The notes under the pieces are model-generated. The model was not told where the DNA came from and made no database searches. It was given only the letters and a program-made list of their open reading frames with translations. Positions 46,732 through 58,247 of a stretch of 64,000 bases of DNA are shown piece by piece. Source of the stretch: Cliona cf. orientalis (lineage: Eukaryota; Porifera; Demospongiae; Clionaida; Clionaidae); contig OZ005702.1 in NCBI GenBank assembly GCA_963930775.1, positions 1,984,001 to 2,048,000 on the forward strand, in the 5' to 3' direction. A program made the translations under genes and the position numbers. Each line of letters opens with the position of its first letter. The stretch's first letter is position 1.

Positions 46732-48938
46732 TTCCAGGTGTGCCTATACCTACATCATGTGTATATCATGCATGTGTATGTATCCTGGATACCAGTGTTG
46801 ATGCTCCTACATGGAATCACTAATTCAATTATAAGACGCACCCTATCAGAGGGCATCTAGATCTGCCCATAAAACACACACCAAACGGAACATCATCCTG
46901 TTTATGTGTGTTTCTTGTAGTAATCAAATCTAATTACCAAGATCAGGAGAGTCACTAGTACTGCTACTCCTTTTTCAACTGAGGACCAAGGGCATCAAGA
47001 ATGATTAGTAATTAAATTATTAAGATGAATTCAGGGTATAATTATAGTACTGATGCTGCCTTTCAACTGTGGAGTAAGGCCAGGTAACTGAACTATTAAG
47101 GTCAAGATTTAACCACTAGTACCAGTGCACTTTCCCTGGAGTCTGCATGCTCAGAAAAAGGGTCGGTTTTTTTCACCTTATTCTTTGGAGGGGATGTACA
47201 TATAAAGCCGTCAGTCCTGGGAGCAGGGGGACCTGGTTCACTGGCTATCTCATCAGCCACCATAATGGGGATAAAGCTGAAGGGAATATTTTCAAGGTTT
47301 TTATGAGGGGAATTTTGGATAAAGTTTTGCTTTTTGATGTGTTTCAACATACTAGCCAGCATTTTATGTAGTACTCCAATGTAGTTCTTGCAGTCTAAAA
47401 TCATTAAAAATCGATCAGAAAGGAGGATCCGGTTTATACAATTGGGATACAGTATACCTCCCTTACATGTACTACATAAGTGGCAAAGCAAGAACACTGC
47501 CTATAATATGATATAGCATTCTCATGTAATTATTGCATGATTTTGGTTCACTTAAAGACTTAAAGTATCGTTTGTGGACATAACCGGCTGCTTTGGAGGT
47601 CTCCTAACTCACACCAATTAAGTGATTGTTGAAGCAGTGACATACATGGAATAATTGTTATAGAATTAGTGGCTCGTAGCTTAATTTGATTCAGGTACTG
47701 TGCACATGGATGGCTGAGAGTATGTGGTGCATGCGCCTGTGCAGTGACTAGCTCCAATAGAACTATGAGTGTGTTCATGTATTATACATACAGTACATGT
47801 ACCATGTTTATGCTAATAGAATGCAAGCTAAAGAAATAATTTTAAATTTCGCATGATTTTCTGGTAAAGGTCGTCACACGCTCCATTAAGATACACTATG
47901 AAAAATCCTAGAACGCGGATTTTCTTGTGCTAATTAGATTATACGTTTTATTAGCATAAACGCAGTATATGCGGTGCATATGCTGTATAGTATCGTAGTG
48001 TTCCCTGGGTAAGCGCCCATAGGTACTTAAACATTACTTGCAATTTTGGCCCACATGGGCGCTTAAGATCATAACTCCATGTTTGTATAGAACTGCTACA
48101 GTGGCCCCTTGAAATGCAGTACATGGGCGCTTGCCCAGCCGGGACACTATGGTATACAGTATGTATCGATCTATAATAAGGGGATATGGGTTTCGCTGAG
48201 GAAACAATAATTATTATTGTGGTATGTACATGTACATGTACATGTACATGTATATGTACTGACGTGTATAGCCAGAGTAATTCTCACATTGCTAACATTG
48301 TAGCCAGGCTCCCTGATGTTTTCAATGCATGCAAGGTAAGAGGAGCCTAACATGGGAATGAGACTTAGACATGTACATGCATGTACATGTACATGTGTTT
48401 GGTGAGCATTGCATTTCATGGTCAAGAGAACGACTGTTGAGGTTGCATGCACACAGTACACACGACAGGTTGGCTGAGGTGTTGTATGCGTCCATATGAT
48501 AAACCACACTACCGCATCAAACACTAACACGATTTCCAGTCTCCACTACACTCGGTACAATGTACTTAGGCACCCTTGCAACAGACAGAGGATCACGTCT
48601 TTAAAACCACCTTTGAGCTGCTGTAAAACTGTACAGTTGCCCATATTATTACTATGGCTTGCTATATGTACGTGTGTACATGTACATGTACAGCTGTGGC
48701 TTTCAGTCCTAGTACATAGTGGCCTTTCTATACGTATTACAAATTTTGTTTAAATATCCAGCACATGTACATGTACGTGTACATGTAGCCCACTGCATGA
48801 ACTTACCGCCATGTAGGATCTGGTCCCCACAAAGGAATTGGCCTGGGAATTGATGAGCTGACCGCTGACACCGAAGTCACACAACTTGATCTCACCTCTA
48901 GAGTTGACTAGGATGTTGGAGGGCTTCACATCTGGAGG

Positions 48939-48979
<41 letters not shown>

Positions 48980-49729
48980 GAGATTGCAAAATGGAGAATA
49001 AAAGCAACCTCAACTATATTATTTAATATAGCCATCCCATTGCTGCAAGCGTGACCCATCCAAACACCGACGTGCATGCAAACACAATGAAAAGGCGTAA
49101 CTCCAGTTTTTGGTCAGCTTAATCACTGTCATCCTAATACGTACAACTCAATAATCTCATGTTGAATACAATGCCAAGTCATGTATACCAAGCCAGGGGT
49201 GGGTTAGGGTTAGGGGACCAGGACATCTTGGGATGCTCGCTGGCAATCCTGGACATCCCTGAAGCCAGGGGGGCAAGGTACACGTATACTATTTGAAGGG
49301 TGTGGCCAATAGGGTGGAGACATCAACATTTTTGGCTCTGCCCTGAGCACATACATGTACATGTACACTGGTACTGTAAGTGGATCATGCAGTGTCACTC
49401 CATGTTGCTTCTTACCTCTATGAATTATTCTGTGTGACTCTCTGAGGTAATGGAGTCCATTGAGAACCTACATGTAAAAGAAAGAACAGGAGAAAGTGAA
49501 AAATACTCACCAACAAGATGACAATTGCACTAGTTTAAGTTAATTAATTAACCCTCCATACACTGCAGGAATGTTTGTACTAAAGCACTGTTAATTTAAG
49601 CTGATTGACAGAGGGTACAGTATATACAGCAGGCTTACTGCCTGGGTGATCTTGGAAATCATCTCCACTGGTATTCTTCCTGCATTCATAATTAGATCTA
49701 GGCTGCCACCATCCTGCAAGAGATGCATA

Positions 49730-49781
<52 letters not shown>

Positions 49782-52700
49782 TCACTACACACAACACAGT
49801 CTTATTCTGCGTAAAACATTGGAAAACTTAGCTACAAGGCAACGCATACAACATGTATTGATAGTCTTTATACACATCCATGTTTATATAGATCTGTAGG
49901 TGTGTTTGTGCATTCATGCATCAACCCTGATCAGGTTTTCACAACAATCCAGACTCCCTGATGCGTGTACTATGCGTATATAATATGGCAGTCAATCAAG
50001 CTCACTGCAGTATATTGCATGTACATGTATATGCATGCCAAACTAACTAAACGCTGCACAGAGACCACAAGGCCATATAGAGTCAGTACCAAGAGTGACC
50101 CATAACAAATGTTTTGCACAGTCATTATCACGCCGTCAAATATTTCAGCGAGTGTCAAAAACAAGCTCGTTTCGAGATTTACAATGTCACCTACGTACAT
50201 GTATGTCCACCCTAAGAGATATTGAGTTTCAAAGTTTTGCAGTGCAGTTACCAGTTTGGCATACATGTAAGTGGAAAAACAAGGTATTATATAAGTTCTA
50301 GCTGGGTTTCATCCAGTGGGGGGGACAGGGGGGAAGCTTCCCCCCCAAACTCCCTAGCTTCCCCCCCCCCTAAGAATTTGACTTTAATTAAATTATTAAG
50401 CATTAAAATAGTATCACAATAAGTCACCAAATGAAACCACTAGCATTAATTTTGCTTTTACCCGAAACCATCTGGAGGAATTAAAGAAATTCTCCTATAA
50501 ATACGTCCCAAGAACTTGGTATGCTAAATATGCCCACTCATTTATCGCGCTTCCACCCCAAATTTTTGTTGCTAGATGAAACCCTGTCTAGTAACACTGA
50601 TTAGCAGGAAACTTTGGCGAATTTTTTTTGATAAAAGTAATATTGTATATAGTTCTCCAGAAGAGATACGGTTGCCCCAAGAACGCGATTGAAATCCAAA
50701 ATAGGTAAACAATTGCAATAGTTTGATATGTATCTAGTAGGGTATAAACACAGATCTGTACTGCATCTGCATCCTGCATCTATATATCTCCATGGAGATG
50801 AGTAGCCTTGTCCCCAGGCCACTCTGCGTGCAACATCGAAAAAAGTGGGAGTGGCCTGGGGACGAGGCTAGAGATGTACATGTACATGCACATGTACATG
50901 CATGCATATACATGTACATGTATAACCCACCATGTGCTGCATGCATATGGATATTTCGTTGTTGACACAGAAGCTGCCAAAGAACCCGACAATGTGGGGA
51001 GAGTTGCACTCGTGAAGCACCTTCAGTTCACGCATAATCTGATTGCGTACAGCTGGTTTGATGTCCAACATGATCATCTGAAGAGAAATGGAGGGAGGGA
51101 GAGAGAGAGAGAGGGAAGAGGGAGGGAGCAAGAGAGAGTGAGAGAGACTCTGTCATTACGAATCAAATTAAAAATTCTGATAACTTGAGTCTAGCAAACA
51201 CACCGTCCCAATCATGCACCAAAATAGAGTGAAGACTTCAATCAGACACAAAATGGATCCCGTGCTAACGAAAGATCTCCCTAGACAGACACACACGTGG
51301 GTGAGGCAGGCAATACACAAGTGATAAAATCCAATTATCCGTGGACCAGTAAAGCTAAACTAATATCTGATCTCAGAGATGATATTGGTGGGGGCAACCA
51401 AATTATACAATGCTTCAAAAGCTTAGCCAACGTTATGGCTGGGGCTTTGAAGTTCATTCATGTCTGGGTTGCTAGCAGCTTATACATGTACCATGTACCA
51501 GAGCACATCAGACTCTTCACATACGTACAATGCCTGAATGATAAATTGAAAAGCTTGAAAAAAAGCTACTCCTTCACATTTCAGCAGCAGAGGCGCATGG
51601 ATACTTGCAGTACCAATAATTACAGCCCATGCTTTAAGTAATCCCAAATAGCATAATTATTGCTATGATAATCCACAGGCCCCCCATGCACGATTAGGCG
51701 CATATATATATAAACGAAGAACTGAGAACGATGTCACTTCATAGGCGCATATATATGCACAAATGTATACATTTTTTGTTGATGGAGGGGGGGGGGGGGG
51801 TACAGTACAGTATTGGATTAGCAGTGCTTCAAATCACATGCGGTATTTCCTTGCCAAACCCTACATCGTACATTCAACCATCAGTAAGCCATGTACACTG
51901 TACATGTACATGCATGTATACAAAACATGCATGTATATGTACACTATGGATGAGCCTGTGACATAAGCAATAAGTTTTTCGTGGCCTAGCTAGCTAGCTA
52001 GCTAAAATCTGACTACAAAACTTTCAATTTCAATAAAAAGATTCAGTATACATGCACTTCCCCCCTTCCTGTACATACTGTAGTGTCCCAGGCAAGCGCC
52101 CACTCCCGGGTAAGTGCCCATGTACCTCATTTCAAGGGGTCAATGTAGCAGCTTCTATACAAACATATGGAAATTATGTCCCGGGTAAGCACTGATGCGG
52201 GCCAAAATCGTGATGTATGTTTAAGCGCCCATGGGCGCTTATCCGGGATACTACGGTACATGTACATGCATGTACAATATTATTATGCACTATTATTGTA
52301 AATTATCTGTTCTGTTTGCTTTTTCTCTTGTGAGATGAAAAGATATCCATGTTATAGTACATGGATAGCTAACTAGCAGTGCAGTGGCCAGCCAGCCCTA
52401 GGCCCTGGACACACACAGTGACCAAGAGTAAATAATAAGGAGGGGAAGAGAGTATCGAACGCGCTATATACTCCGTACAAGATGTTTTCGGAAAGTCACG
52501 CGCCAGGAATTAAAAAATTGACCAATCAGAGCGCTCGATTCAAATGGTACGTTGTGGGCGTGGTCTCAAGTGCAAGCTAACGCGAGCGCGATTTCGACCG
52601 AAAGCACGAGCAGATCACAATAAAAAACGAACGTTTATGAAGAATCTAGCATAAAACTCATGAAAAACGCCTCTATTCTTCTCAGTTCTTAAAAAAATCA

Positions 52701-55700
52701 AGTGTTCAGCCACTTGGGCTAGTCACGTGCGCACGGCTGCAAGTCACGTTACTTGCCGAAAACATAGTACACGGGGTATATAGCGCGTTCGACACTCTCT
52801 TCCTCTCCTTATTATTTACTCTTGCAGTGACGCAATGCATATGACATCATACTTTAACACTGCTGTGTGCCATGGCAACAGATTGCCATATTTGAACTAG
52901 ATGTGCACTAGGATGAAGCAATAACTGATCTCGCATACCGAAATATGTTGGAAATTTCGTAATATCCTGAATGAATGTGAAGGCCTCCACCTATACAAGG
53001 CTCTATCATGTGCATGCTGTTTATCTAAAATTTAATCATTGCTCAGTAAGCTTTACCCCTCTCCCTCCCCTCCCCCATCACCTCATAAGACTCAATTTAT
53101 AATAATTATTCCCCCCCTACCCTTTGTTTTCCTATTGTGAATAAACTATGGTCCCCCTCCCTCCCTCCCCCCTCCCCCCCACCCCACCCACCCCTCACCC
53201 CTCCACACTAATGATCACTCCTTCACTAAAATCCAAAGAGAATTATATTCAATAATTATAGTATCATACTTAAGATTGGTGAACTACGTATGGCATCATT
53301 AGGGATCATGCTAGTGGTAAACTACATGTACATGTATGACATCATTATGAAAATAATAGAGAGAAAAGGGTGTATGTACATGTGATTGTAAGTTGCTGCA
53401 TGCAGGCAGTGTAGGGTACATGGGCAATCTAACAATCAAAGTTGCCTTAGAGCTGAAAGCAGATTTTGATAAAGAAAGATTAAGTTTGGCACCTTGTGGA
53501 CACCTAAGCAAGCCTACAGCACCATCAAATGAATCATCCAAGCCATCAGTGGCTTGTCCCCAGGCTCTCTGATCTTCCGAATGCCAAGGGAATAAAAATT
53601 GGGAGGCTAGGCTACACATGTAGCATGCAGCATGTACACACTAATCATGACAGTCCATCCATCGGCAAATGTTTCCCACCATAAAAATGGCATGATAATA
53701 TATATCACCAGACACATATTACGGTACACGTACATGTGCGTAGCATTGCTCTTAAGAAGCCATTTTACATTTGATGTGGCGTTCACATAAATTGATCACA
53801 ACTATCCCTTTGAAGTTGCACCACTGTCAGCACCACTCCGTGGATTTCTGTCTAGTGACTTAGCCAGTCACTGCAATACACACAGTATAATTATCAATAT
53901 CAAGGGCTTATATATAGAGCCCAAAGGAGACCGAAGAGTCCGTAAGCCCTTGCCATAATATGTAGAGTGTGCGTGCACATGTATCATGAGGCTATGACCT
54001 TCAGATCGAGTTACAACGAGAAGCTGTTAAGAAGGAAAAGTTTTATTACTTATGGATCAGCGCCCATGCCTACAAAAATTGTACGCTTGTTCATCCAGCA
54101 TACATCTACATTTGTAGCTAAATACACATTCACCTCATGCTTATGCAACAAAATTCCCTACTATAAATTATGTTGAATAACAGTGTTACCTTTCTTGCCA
54201 TGGTGATGTGCGATGGTTTGTGCTCCACCTTCAAGACCACGCCTCCATTTCCGTAGCCCAACTCGGCGAGACGGACAAAGTCTCCTTCCTTCAACTCTCC
54301 GTGCTGAATGATCTTTCGCTTGTCTTCAAGAAACGTGGTCATGTTCTCCCTCTCTTCCTCGTTCAGGTCCATGGCCTGTAGTTGCTTAGCAACCACATCG
54401 AACCTAGAGGTTGAAGGATACGTATGCTATTAGTGGCTACTTCTAGACGCCATTGGGAAGAGCAAAGGTGCATGTGTCCTTATCTCAGGGGGTAATCTCT
54501 ACAGTTGTGTGTAGCCAATGAAACTTCAGTAGGTCATCTTAGCTTCATGCACCTACCAACCCCACACCTAAGGGGATCAAAGCCATCTCAATGCCTGCAT
54601 GCTCACATAGGCAAACCAGTAGTCTATCGAGCTAGACCCTTCCTTGCGCTTGTATTGTACAAACCAGGTCCTATGTATACACCCCGACTGGCAAAAGGCA
54701 CTGTAGCCGCTTAATTATGTATATTATGATAATACGTGCTTATCCTTGCAAATTGTCCTGATTAAAGAGGTATCCTTACATGCATATTATCATTTCAGGT
54801 ACCAAGTCTTCCGGTAATGCATAAATGGCATACCAGTCACCCACTATTAAGCTGTCACAGCTGTGTGCCCGACTAGTTCTTCCTTTAACATACATATATA
54901 GGAACCATGGGGTCTCTGGGGGTGATGCTCCCTTATATATAGGTATTTCTGAAACATATCTTATACTGTATAAATTTGAATTTTACTGCCGCTTTCCTAT
55001 AATCTGCTTGGTCAGTAGGAGGTAACTAAGTAGCTTAGTTACTTGTAAATTTTGGCCAATAGGATCCATGGTATTATGAGAGCTCCAAGGCAAATAGCTG
55101 TACTACTATAGCAAGAGTTGCTAAATAATTTAGCTCACCTCAGCCAATGGGATCCACAGTATTTAGCATCCCTCTGTCCCCTTAGTAACACCCTTGCTAT
55201 GCTTGGGCGTCACAGCTCAGGGCCATCGGGATGCTAAATACTGTAGATCCCTTGTCCTCGGTGTCTAACTATTATATAGAGCCCGCTCCCTCTTCTTAAA
55301 CCTACGTACATTTCTATGCTTTCATTAACCCCTAGAAGCACATCTGTCTGGTAGGTATTGGTATACTGTTATGAGATGGTCTATCCCAAAATTTGAGATC
55401 GATTCTAGAAACATAAATTGTATGTCACGCTGCTGCATGTTTCCCGACACAAACATGACAAAAACATTGAAAAAACGCTGCAGCAGAAAGTAAGAGCACG
55501 CCCTTTAATTAGAACACATAAAGGATTAACACATACTCTACACATGTACGTATGTATATCTATTAAAGGCATTGTGCCACGATATAAGGGCTATTTTTAG
55601 TAAATTAGTGTCACACGTGATACAACCGCGCCCATTAGATTGAAATCTGGCAGCCACTTTTCAATCAATGGTTGTAGTTCGCGGTAGCAGAACGCAATCG

Positions 55701-57401
55701 GTCCAAGAAAGGCTCAAGGGTTGGAGCTGGAAGGTCTTCAGCTAGCGGCGGAAGGTAAGAGGTCTATCAGGGGGACGGGCGAGAGTCGGCCTTGCCAGAG
55801 TAGCGATGTCTATGTCTAGCTAGATCCACCACGTGCGAGGTGGTATACCACGAATAGATTTACCTTTAGCGAGGGCTAGTAGGTCGAGAAACAGACGGAG
55901 ATACCAGTCCTATGGCAGCGCCACGAGTAGCTAAGTCCTTGCCTTGTCCTTCGATGGCGTTCTGGAGTCCATGAGGAGCGCGCGACAATATTTTTGTACG
56001 TGCGCGATTTATCACAACGCGAGCCCGTACACTAGATCTAAAAATAGTAACAATCACCACTTATATCGTGACACAATGCCTTTAATATTATGTACACTCT
56101 ACATAGAAGCAGGTTGTAGCCAAGCTTGTACACCAGATGGGCCCTTCCCAGCGATTTTTTGTGGATTTTTTTGCTTGTAGGGAAAGATCGCATGCACTGA
56201 AAAGTTAGAATGGCGAGGCTGGGGACGAGGCTAACAATATAATTTTTATCGAGCATAATTATACCAAGTGGGTGTATACCATCACGTAGTACATGTACAT
56301 GCATGGATGGAACATGAAAATGGGAAGACCTTTGAATGCTTTACTACCCTGCTAATTAATGCCACGTGTGTAAAGGTGACATCGCCCAACCAACCATAAG
56401 GACAGAGTACAAGTATGTAGGTACATGTACATGTACACACACCGCTACACACACATGCACACACCTATGTGTACACCAAAATTTTAGCTATATACGGCTA
56501 CAGGTGGAGAGGTACATGTAACAACACAAAATTAGAGCTATATAATTATATAGCTCGAATGCTGCATATGCATCCTGTATGAATCTGCGCAGAGATACGT
56601 AGTTGCTCAAGGGTCTGTTGATGATCTTTACCTATATGTACATGTACATGCTATACTAGGCCATGCATGAGCAAAGAGCACATGGCCTGCAGTAGGCACA
56701 GTTGATAGGCGTGGCTAATACAATATGACGCTTGTGGACCTTATCAGACAAATTGAAGCATAACGATTGAAGCAAGTTTTCAATAATTTCGATAGTCATT
56801 GTGCCTATGAGTCACTCAGATACCTAGATGTCAAGATTGGTAATTTTTAGGCGGACAACGACAGACAATAGACAAAAATATTCATTTTACCTCTTGTGCA
56901 TGTACGTGGGGGTACGTAATTACTGTATAGAGGCACTGGCAGGAATGATAGACCTCCAGTAACACCTACATCAGGAACGCATAGCCTCGTCCCCAGGCCA
57001 CTCCCACGTTTTCAATGTTGCACGTGGGAGTGGCCTGGGGACGAGGCTAAGGAACGCATAATCAGTAATTGTAAGTGACATTCTGATTGCTGACTACAGA
57101 AGTGTAATAAGTGTCCTTCCAACTATTCAAATAAATTGAAAAAGTGGGAAGACCCCAGCTAGCCTACCCAGACTCTATCACACAAGGGCACGATGCGGCT
57201 GTTGTGTGAGTGTGTGTGTGTGAAGGGGGAGGGGAGGGGAAGGAGGAGGGGATACAAAAGTAGTATATACTCTTACTCTGTGCTGAGAGAGTCCATGACT
57301 ATTCCTCCGCCAGTATCGGGACTGTCCGTAGCCTCTGATGCTGGGGCCCCACCATCACCCCCAGCGGGAATCGTCAACGCTGGAGGCTTCTTCCTCGACA
57401 T
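43135..57401 (-). CDS. MAP2K1/2: dual-specificity MAP kinase kinase, MEK1/2 type
   Basis: Phosphorylates ERK on Thr and Tyr in the Ras-Raf-MEK-ERK cascade. Exons: 57277-57401, 54190-54403, 50931-51077, 49639-49713, 49416-49467, 48807-48931, 44430-44678, 44132-44193, 43983-44028, 43135-43248; phases agree, 402 residues (human MEK1 393). Features: an N-terminal ERK-docking-like basic/hydrophobic start ([11 protein letters not shown]); an export-signal-like helix ([11 protein letters not shown]); Gly loop LGYGNGG; catalytic K113 (MARK); HRD at 203-205; DFG at 223-225. The activation segment [18 protein letters not shown] has S233 and S237 at the human S218/S222 positions. A MEK-specific Pro-rich insert follows RYPIPQ. 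The C-terminal tail differs most from vertebrates. Introns reach about 4 kb and hold MITEs and microsatellites. The start is the first ATG giving the docking sequence. Confidence 0.95.
43385..43600 (-). repeat. possible tRNA-derived SINE remnant
   Basis: Read on the minus strand, 43566 to 43487 looks like a worn tRNA: an A-box-like TAGGTCAGCGGT, a CCTGC/GCAGG stem with a 7-base loop, and a B-box-like GGGCTCGATTCCC. The following ~100 bases (GGTGCTCTAGTGCCA complement region) share words with about 31200-31290 and 51410-51530, as a SINE body would. Stem pairing is too poor for a working tRNA. Confidence 0.35.
43650..43790. mobile_element. MITE, TTATGCTAATA family, copy 1
   Basis: Shares GAATGCAAGCTAAA at the left and CTTGTGCTAATTAGAT plus TTTTATTAGCATAAA at the right with 47806-47961. 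The termini of the better copy are inverted repeats. Confidence 0.55.
44031..44061. repeat. mononucleotide G/C run at a MEK splice acceptor
   Basis: About 31 G on the plus strand, so about 31 C immediately before the AG acceptor of MEK exon 9 (43983-44028). Confidence 0.9.
44687..44822. repeat. (GA)n-rich microsatellite
   Basis: Imperfect GA/GGGA repeat, just upstream (in MEK sense) of exon 7. The CT-rich complement probably forms the polypyrimidine tract. Spurious long frames cross it. Confidence 0.85.
45896..45955. repeat. ACATGT/GTACAT short-word repeat
   Basis: Iterated self-complementary CATGTACATG words. Similar clusters lie at 48225-48260, 48370-48395 and 50875-50925 within MEK introns. 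Confidence 0.7.
46123..46336. mobile_element. MITE, CCGTATAACGGGAAACTTT family
   Basis: Left CCGTATAACGGGAAACTTTC and right GAAAGTTTCCCGCTATA..ATGG are inverted repeats, with a short spacer change near the right tip, flanked by TA. Internal GTGAAAGTTTTCTCC is repeated three times. A fragment of the same end (TATAGCGGGAAACTT) is at about 32490-32510. Lies in a MEK intron. Confidence 0.75.
47806..47961. mobile_element. MITE, TTATGCTAATA family, copy 2
   Basis: GTTTATGCTAATAGAA at the left and TTTTATTAGCATAAAC at the right are near-exact inverted repeats; about 156 bp. Relative of 43650-43790. Confidence 0.65.
47993..48152. mobile_element. MITE, CGTAGTGTCCC family, copy 1
   Basis: Inverted termini CGTAGTGTTCCCTGGGTAAG and CCCAGCCGGGACACTATGG, flanked by TA. 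It shares GGGCGCTTA and GGCCCACA/GGGCCAAA motifs with 52078-52256. About 160 bp, non-coding. Confidence 0.7.
50302..50586. mobile_element. MITE, CAGGGTTTCATC family, copy without nested insert
   Basis: Termini CTGGGTTTCATCC and GATGAAACCCTG, with TCTAG directly on both sides (50297-50301, 50587-50591). In reverse orientation it aligns with 15895-16584 minus the nested element. It has C- and G-rich runs near 50318-50370. Confidence 0.8.
50803..50870. repeat. small hairpin element, copy 2
   Basis: Arms TAGCCTTGTCCCCAGGCCAC and GTGGCCTGGGGACGAGGCTA pair with one mismatch. The loop contains TGCAACATCGAAAA. A partial direct repeat GAGATG flanks it. Same family as 56984-57049, in a MEK intron. Confidence 0.75.
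52078..52256. mobile_element. MITE, CGTAGTGTCCC family, copy 2
   Basis: Inverted termini CTGTAGTGTCCCAGGCAAGC and the complement of GCTTATCCGGGATACTACGG, flanked by TA. 179 bp; relative of 47993-48152. Confidence 0.7.
52423..52824. mobile_element. 402-bp MITE with ~55-bp TIRs and 7-bp TSD
   Basis: Left CAAGAGTAAATAATAAGGAG and the complement of the right end begin identically and continue through GAACGCGCTATATAC with only a few mismatches. CAGTGAC lies exactly at 52416-52422 and 52825-52831. No transposase. The interior is CpG-rich and includes ACGTGCGCACGG. It sits in MEK intron 2 and looks well preserved, so fairly young. Confidence 0.88.
55149..55251. repeat. inverted repeat, 24-bp arms
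   Basis: GGGATCCACAGTATTTAGCA and, inverted at 55228-55251, TGCTAAATACTGTAGATCCC, separated by about 55 bases. It could form a stem in MEK intron 1 RNA, or it may be a worn MITE. Confidence 0.7.
55566..56082. mobile_element. TA-flanked MITE, AAGGCATTGTG family
   Basis: Left AAGGCATTGTGCCACGATAT and right TATCGTGACACAATGCC TT are inverted repeats of about 24 bases, continuing with CTATTTTTAG/CTAAAAATAG nearby. TA lies on both sides. About 517 bp, in MEK intron 1; no coding capacity recognised. Confidence 0.75.
56973..57060. repeat. small hairpin element, best copy, with 11-bp target duplication
   Basis: TAGCCTCGTCCCCAGGCCAC begins a 28-base arm (56982-57009) exactly complementary to 57022-57049, with a 12-base loop (TTTCAATGTTGC). 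AGGAACGCATA occurs at 56973-56983 and 57050-57060. The element proper is therefore about 56984-57049. Lies in MEK intron 1, close to exon 1. Confidence 0.85.
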
Positions 57402-58247
57402 ATCTATAGTCTCCTTCTTCAAAAATTATTCCAATTGTTGATCAGCCAGTTCTTCTCCAGAGCACATACACGTACAACCACACGGAGAGTATTGGCCAAT
57501 ATTATATGCTAAAAGGAATGAATAATTTGAAATGTATCCGTAAATTATGCTATGAATCATCTAAATTATAAATAAAATCATACTATTATTTAATATTAAT
57601 GGATACTGCGTATGTAGCTAGTTTTCCCAAATTATGTTTAATAGCTGAATCATACCTAGAAATTGTCTCAAATCTGCAGCGTACGTTGTTGAAATACACT
57701 ATACACTCCGTGACCGAAGATCGAAGGACAATTTGTTGATTGTCACCTACAGAAAAAGATCGACGTGAGATACGCTGAAATCTTCTTTCCACTCGCTCGC
57801 TAAAAAATCCAATAGAGGCCGAGCCGGCAGGTGTGACAAATAAAGGCTCGGCCAAATTTATTCTAACTAAAGTGCACCGGAGTAGCGTAGTAATATCCGT
57901 CCTTGAGCAAGAGCGTGTTAACATGCACATGTTACACAATCAATATCAATCAGTCTGCGTCGTTGCACGTTGGGGGTCACCCTGGGTTAACTGATCACTA
58001 ATGAAAACGACCGGAAACGAACCATTGTTGATCGTGAATTAATTAACTAATAAGCTCGATCGCATGCACGAGGTGTAGCGCGCAAGATGCTGCTATGATG
58101 CAAATGACTACAAAAGGACTAAACCGCCGCCTAAAACAGAGCAACTGAATATTAAAAAGTCCCATTGCGTCTGATTTGGGTATACTAAAACTGAATTTGG
58201 ACCATCGAATTGACGACAGGTCGTCAAAAGTTACTGAAATCCGCCAG
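57402..58247. promoter_or_regulatory. divergent promoter region: MEK / RGM-like gene
   Basis: 846 bases between the two ATGs. No clear TATA box. It contains the TTTAATATTAAT-type AT-rich part near 57590 and a GC-richer part near 57780-57960. A minus-strand frame at 57586-57939 has no recognisable homology and I do not call it a gene. MEK 5' UTR probably occupies the left end. Confidence 0.4.

Noticed and set aside
45896-50925. CRISPR-like array of short repeats
   Set aside because: The ACATGT words are directly iterated microsatellites without regular spacers, in an animal intron.
57586-57939. 117-codon minus-strand frame upstream of MEK
   Set aside because: No recognisable family, no splice link to MEK exon 1, and composition like the surrounding non-coding DNA.
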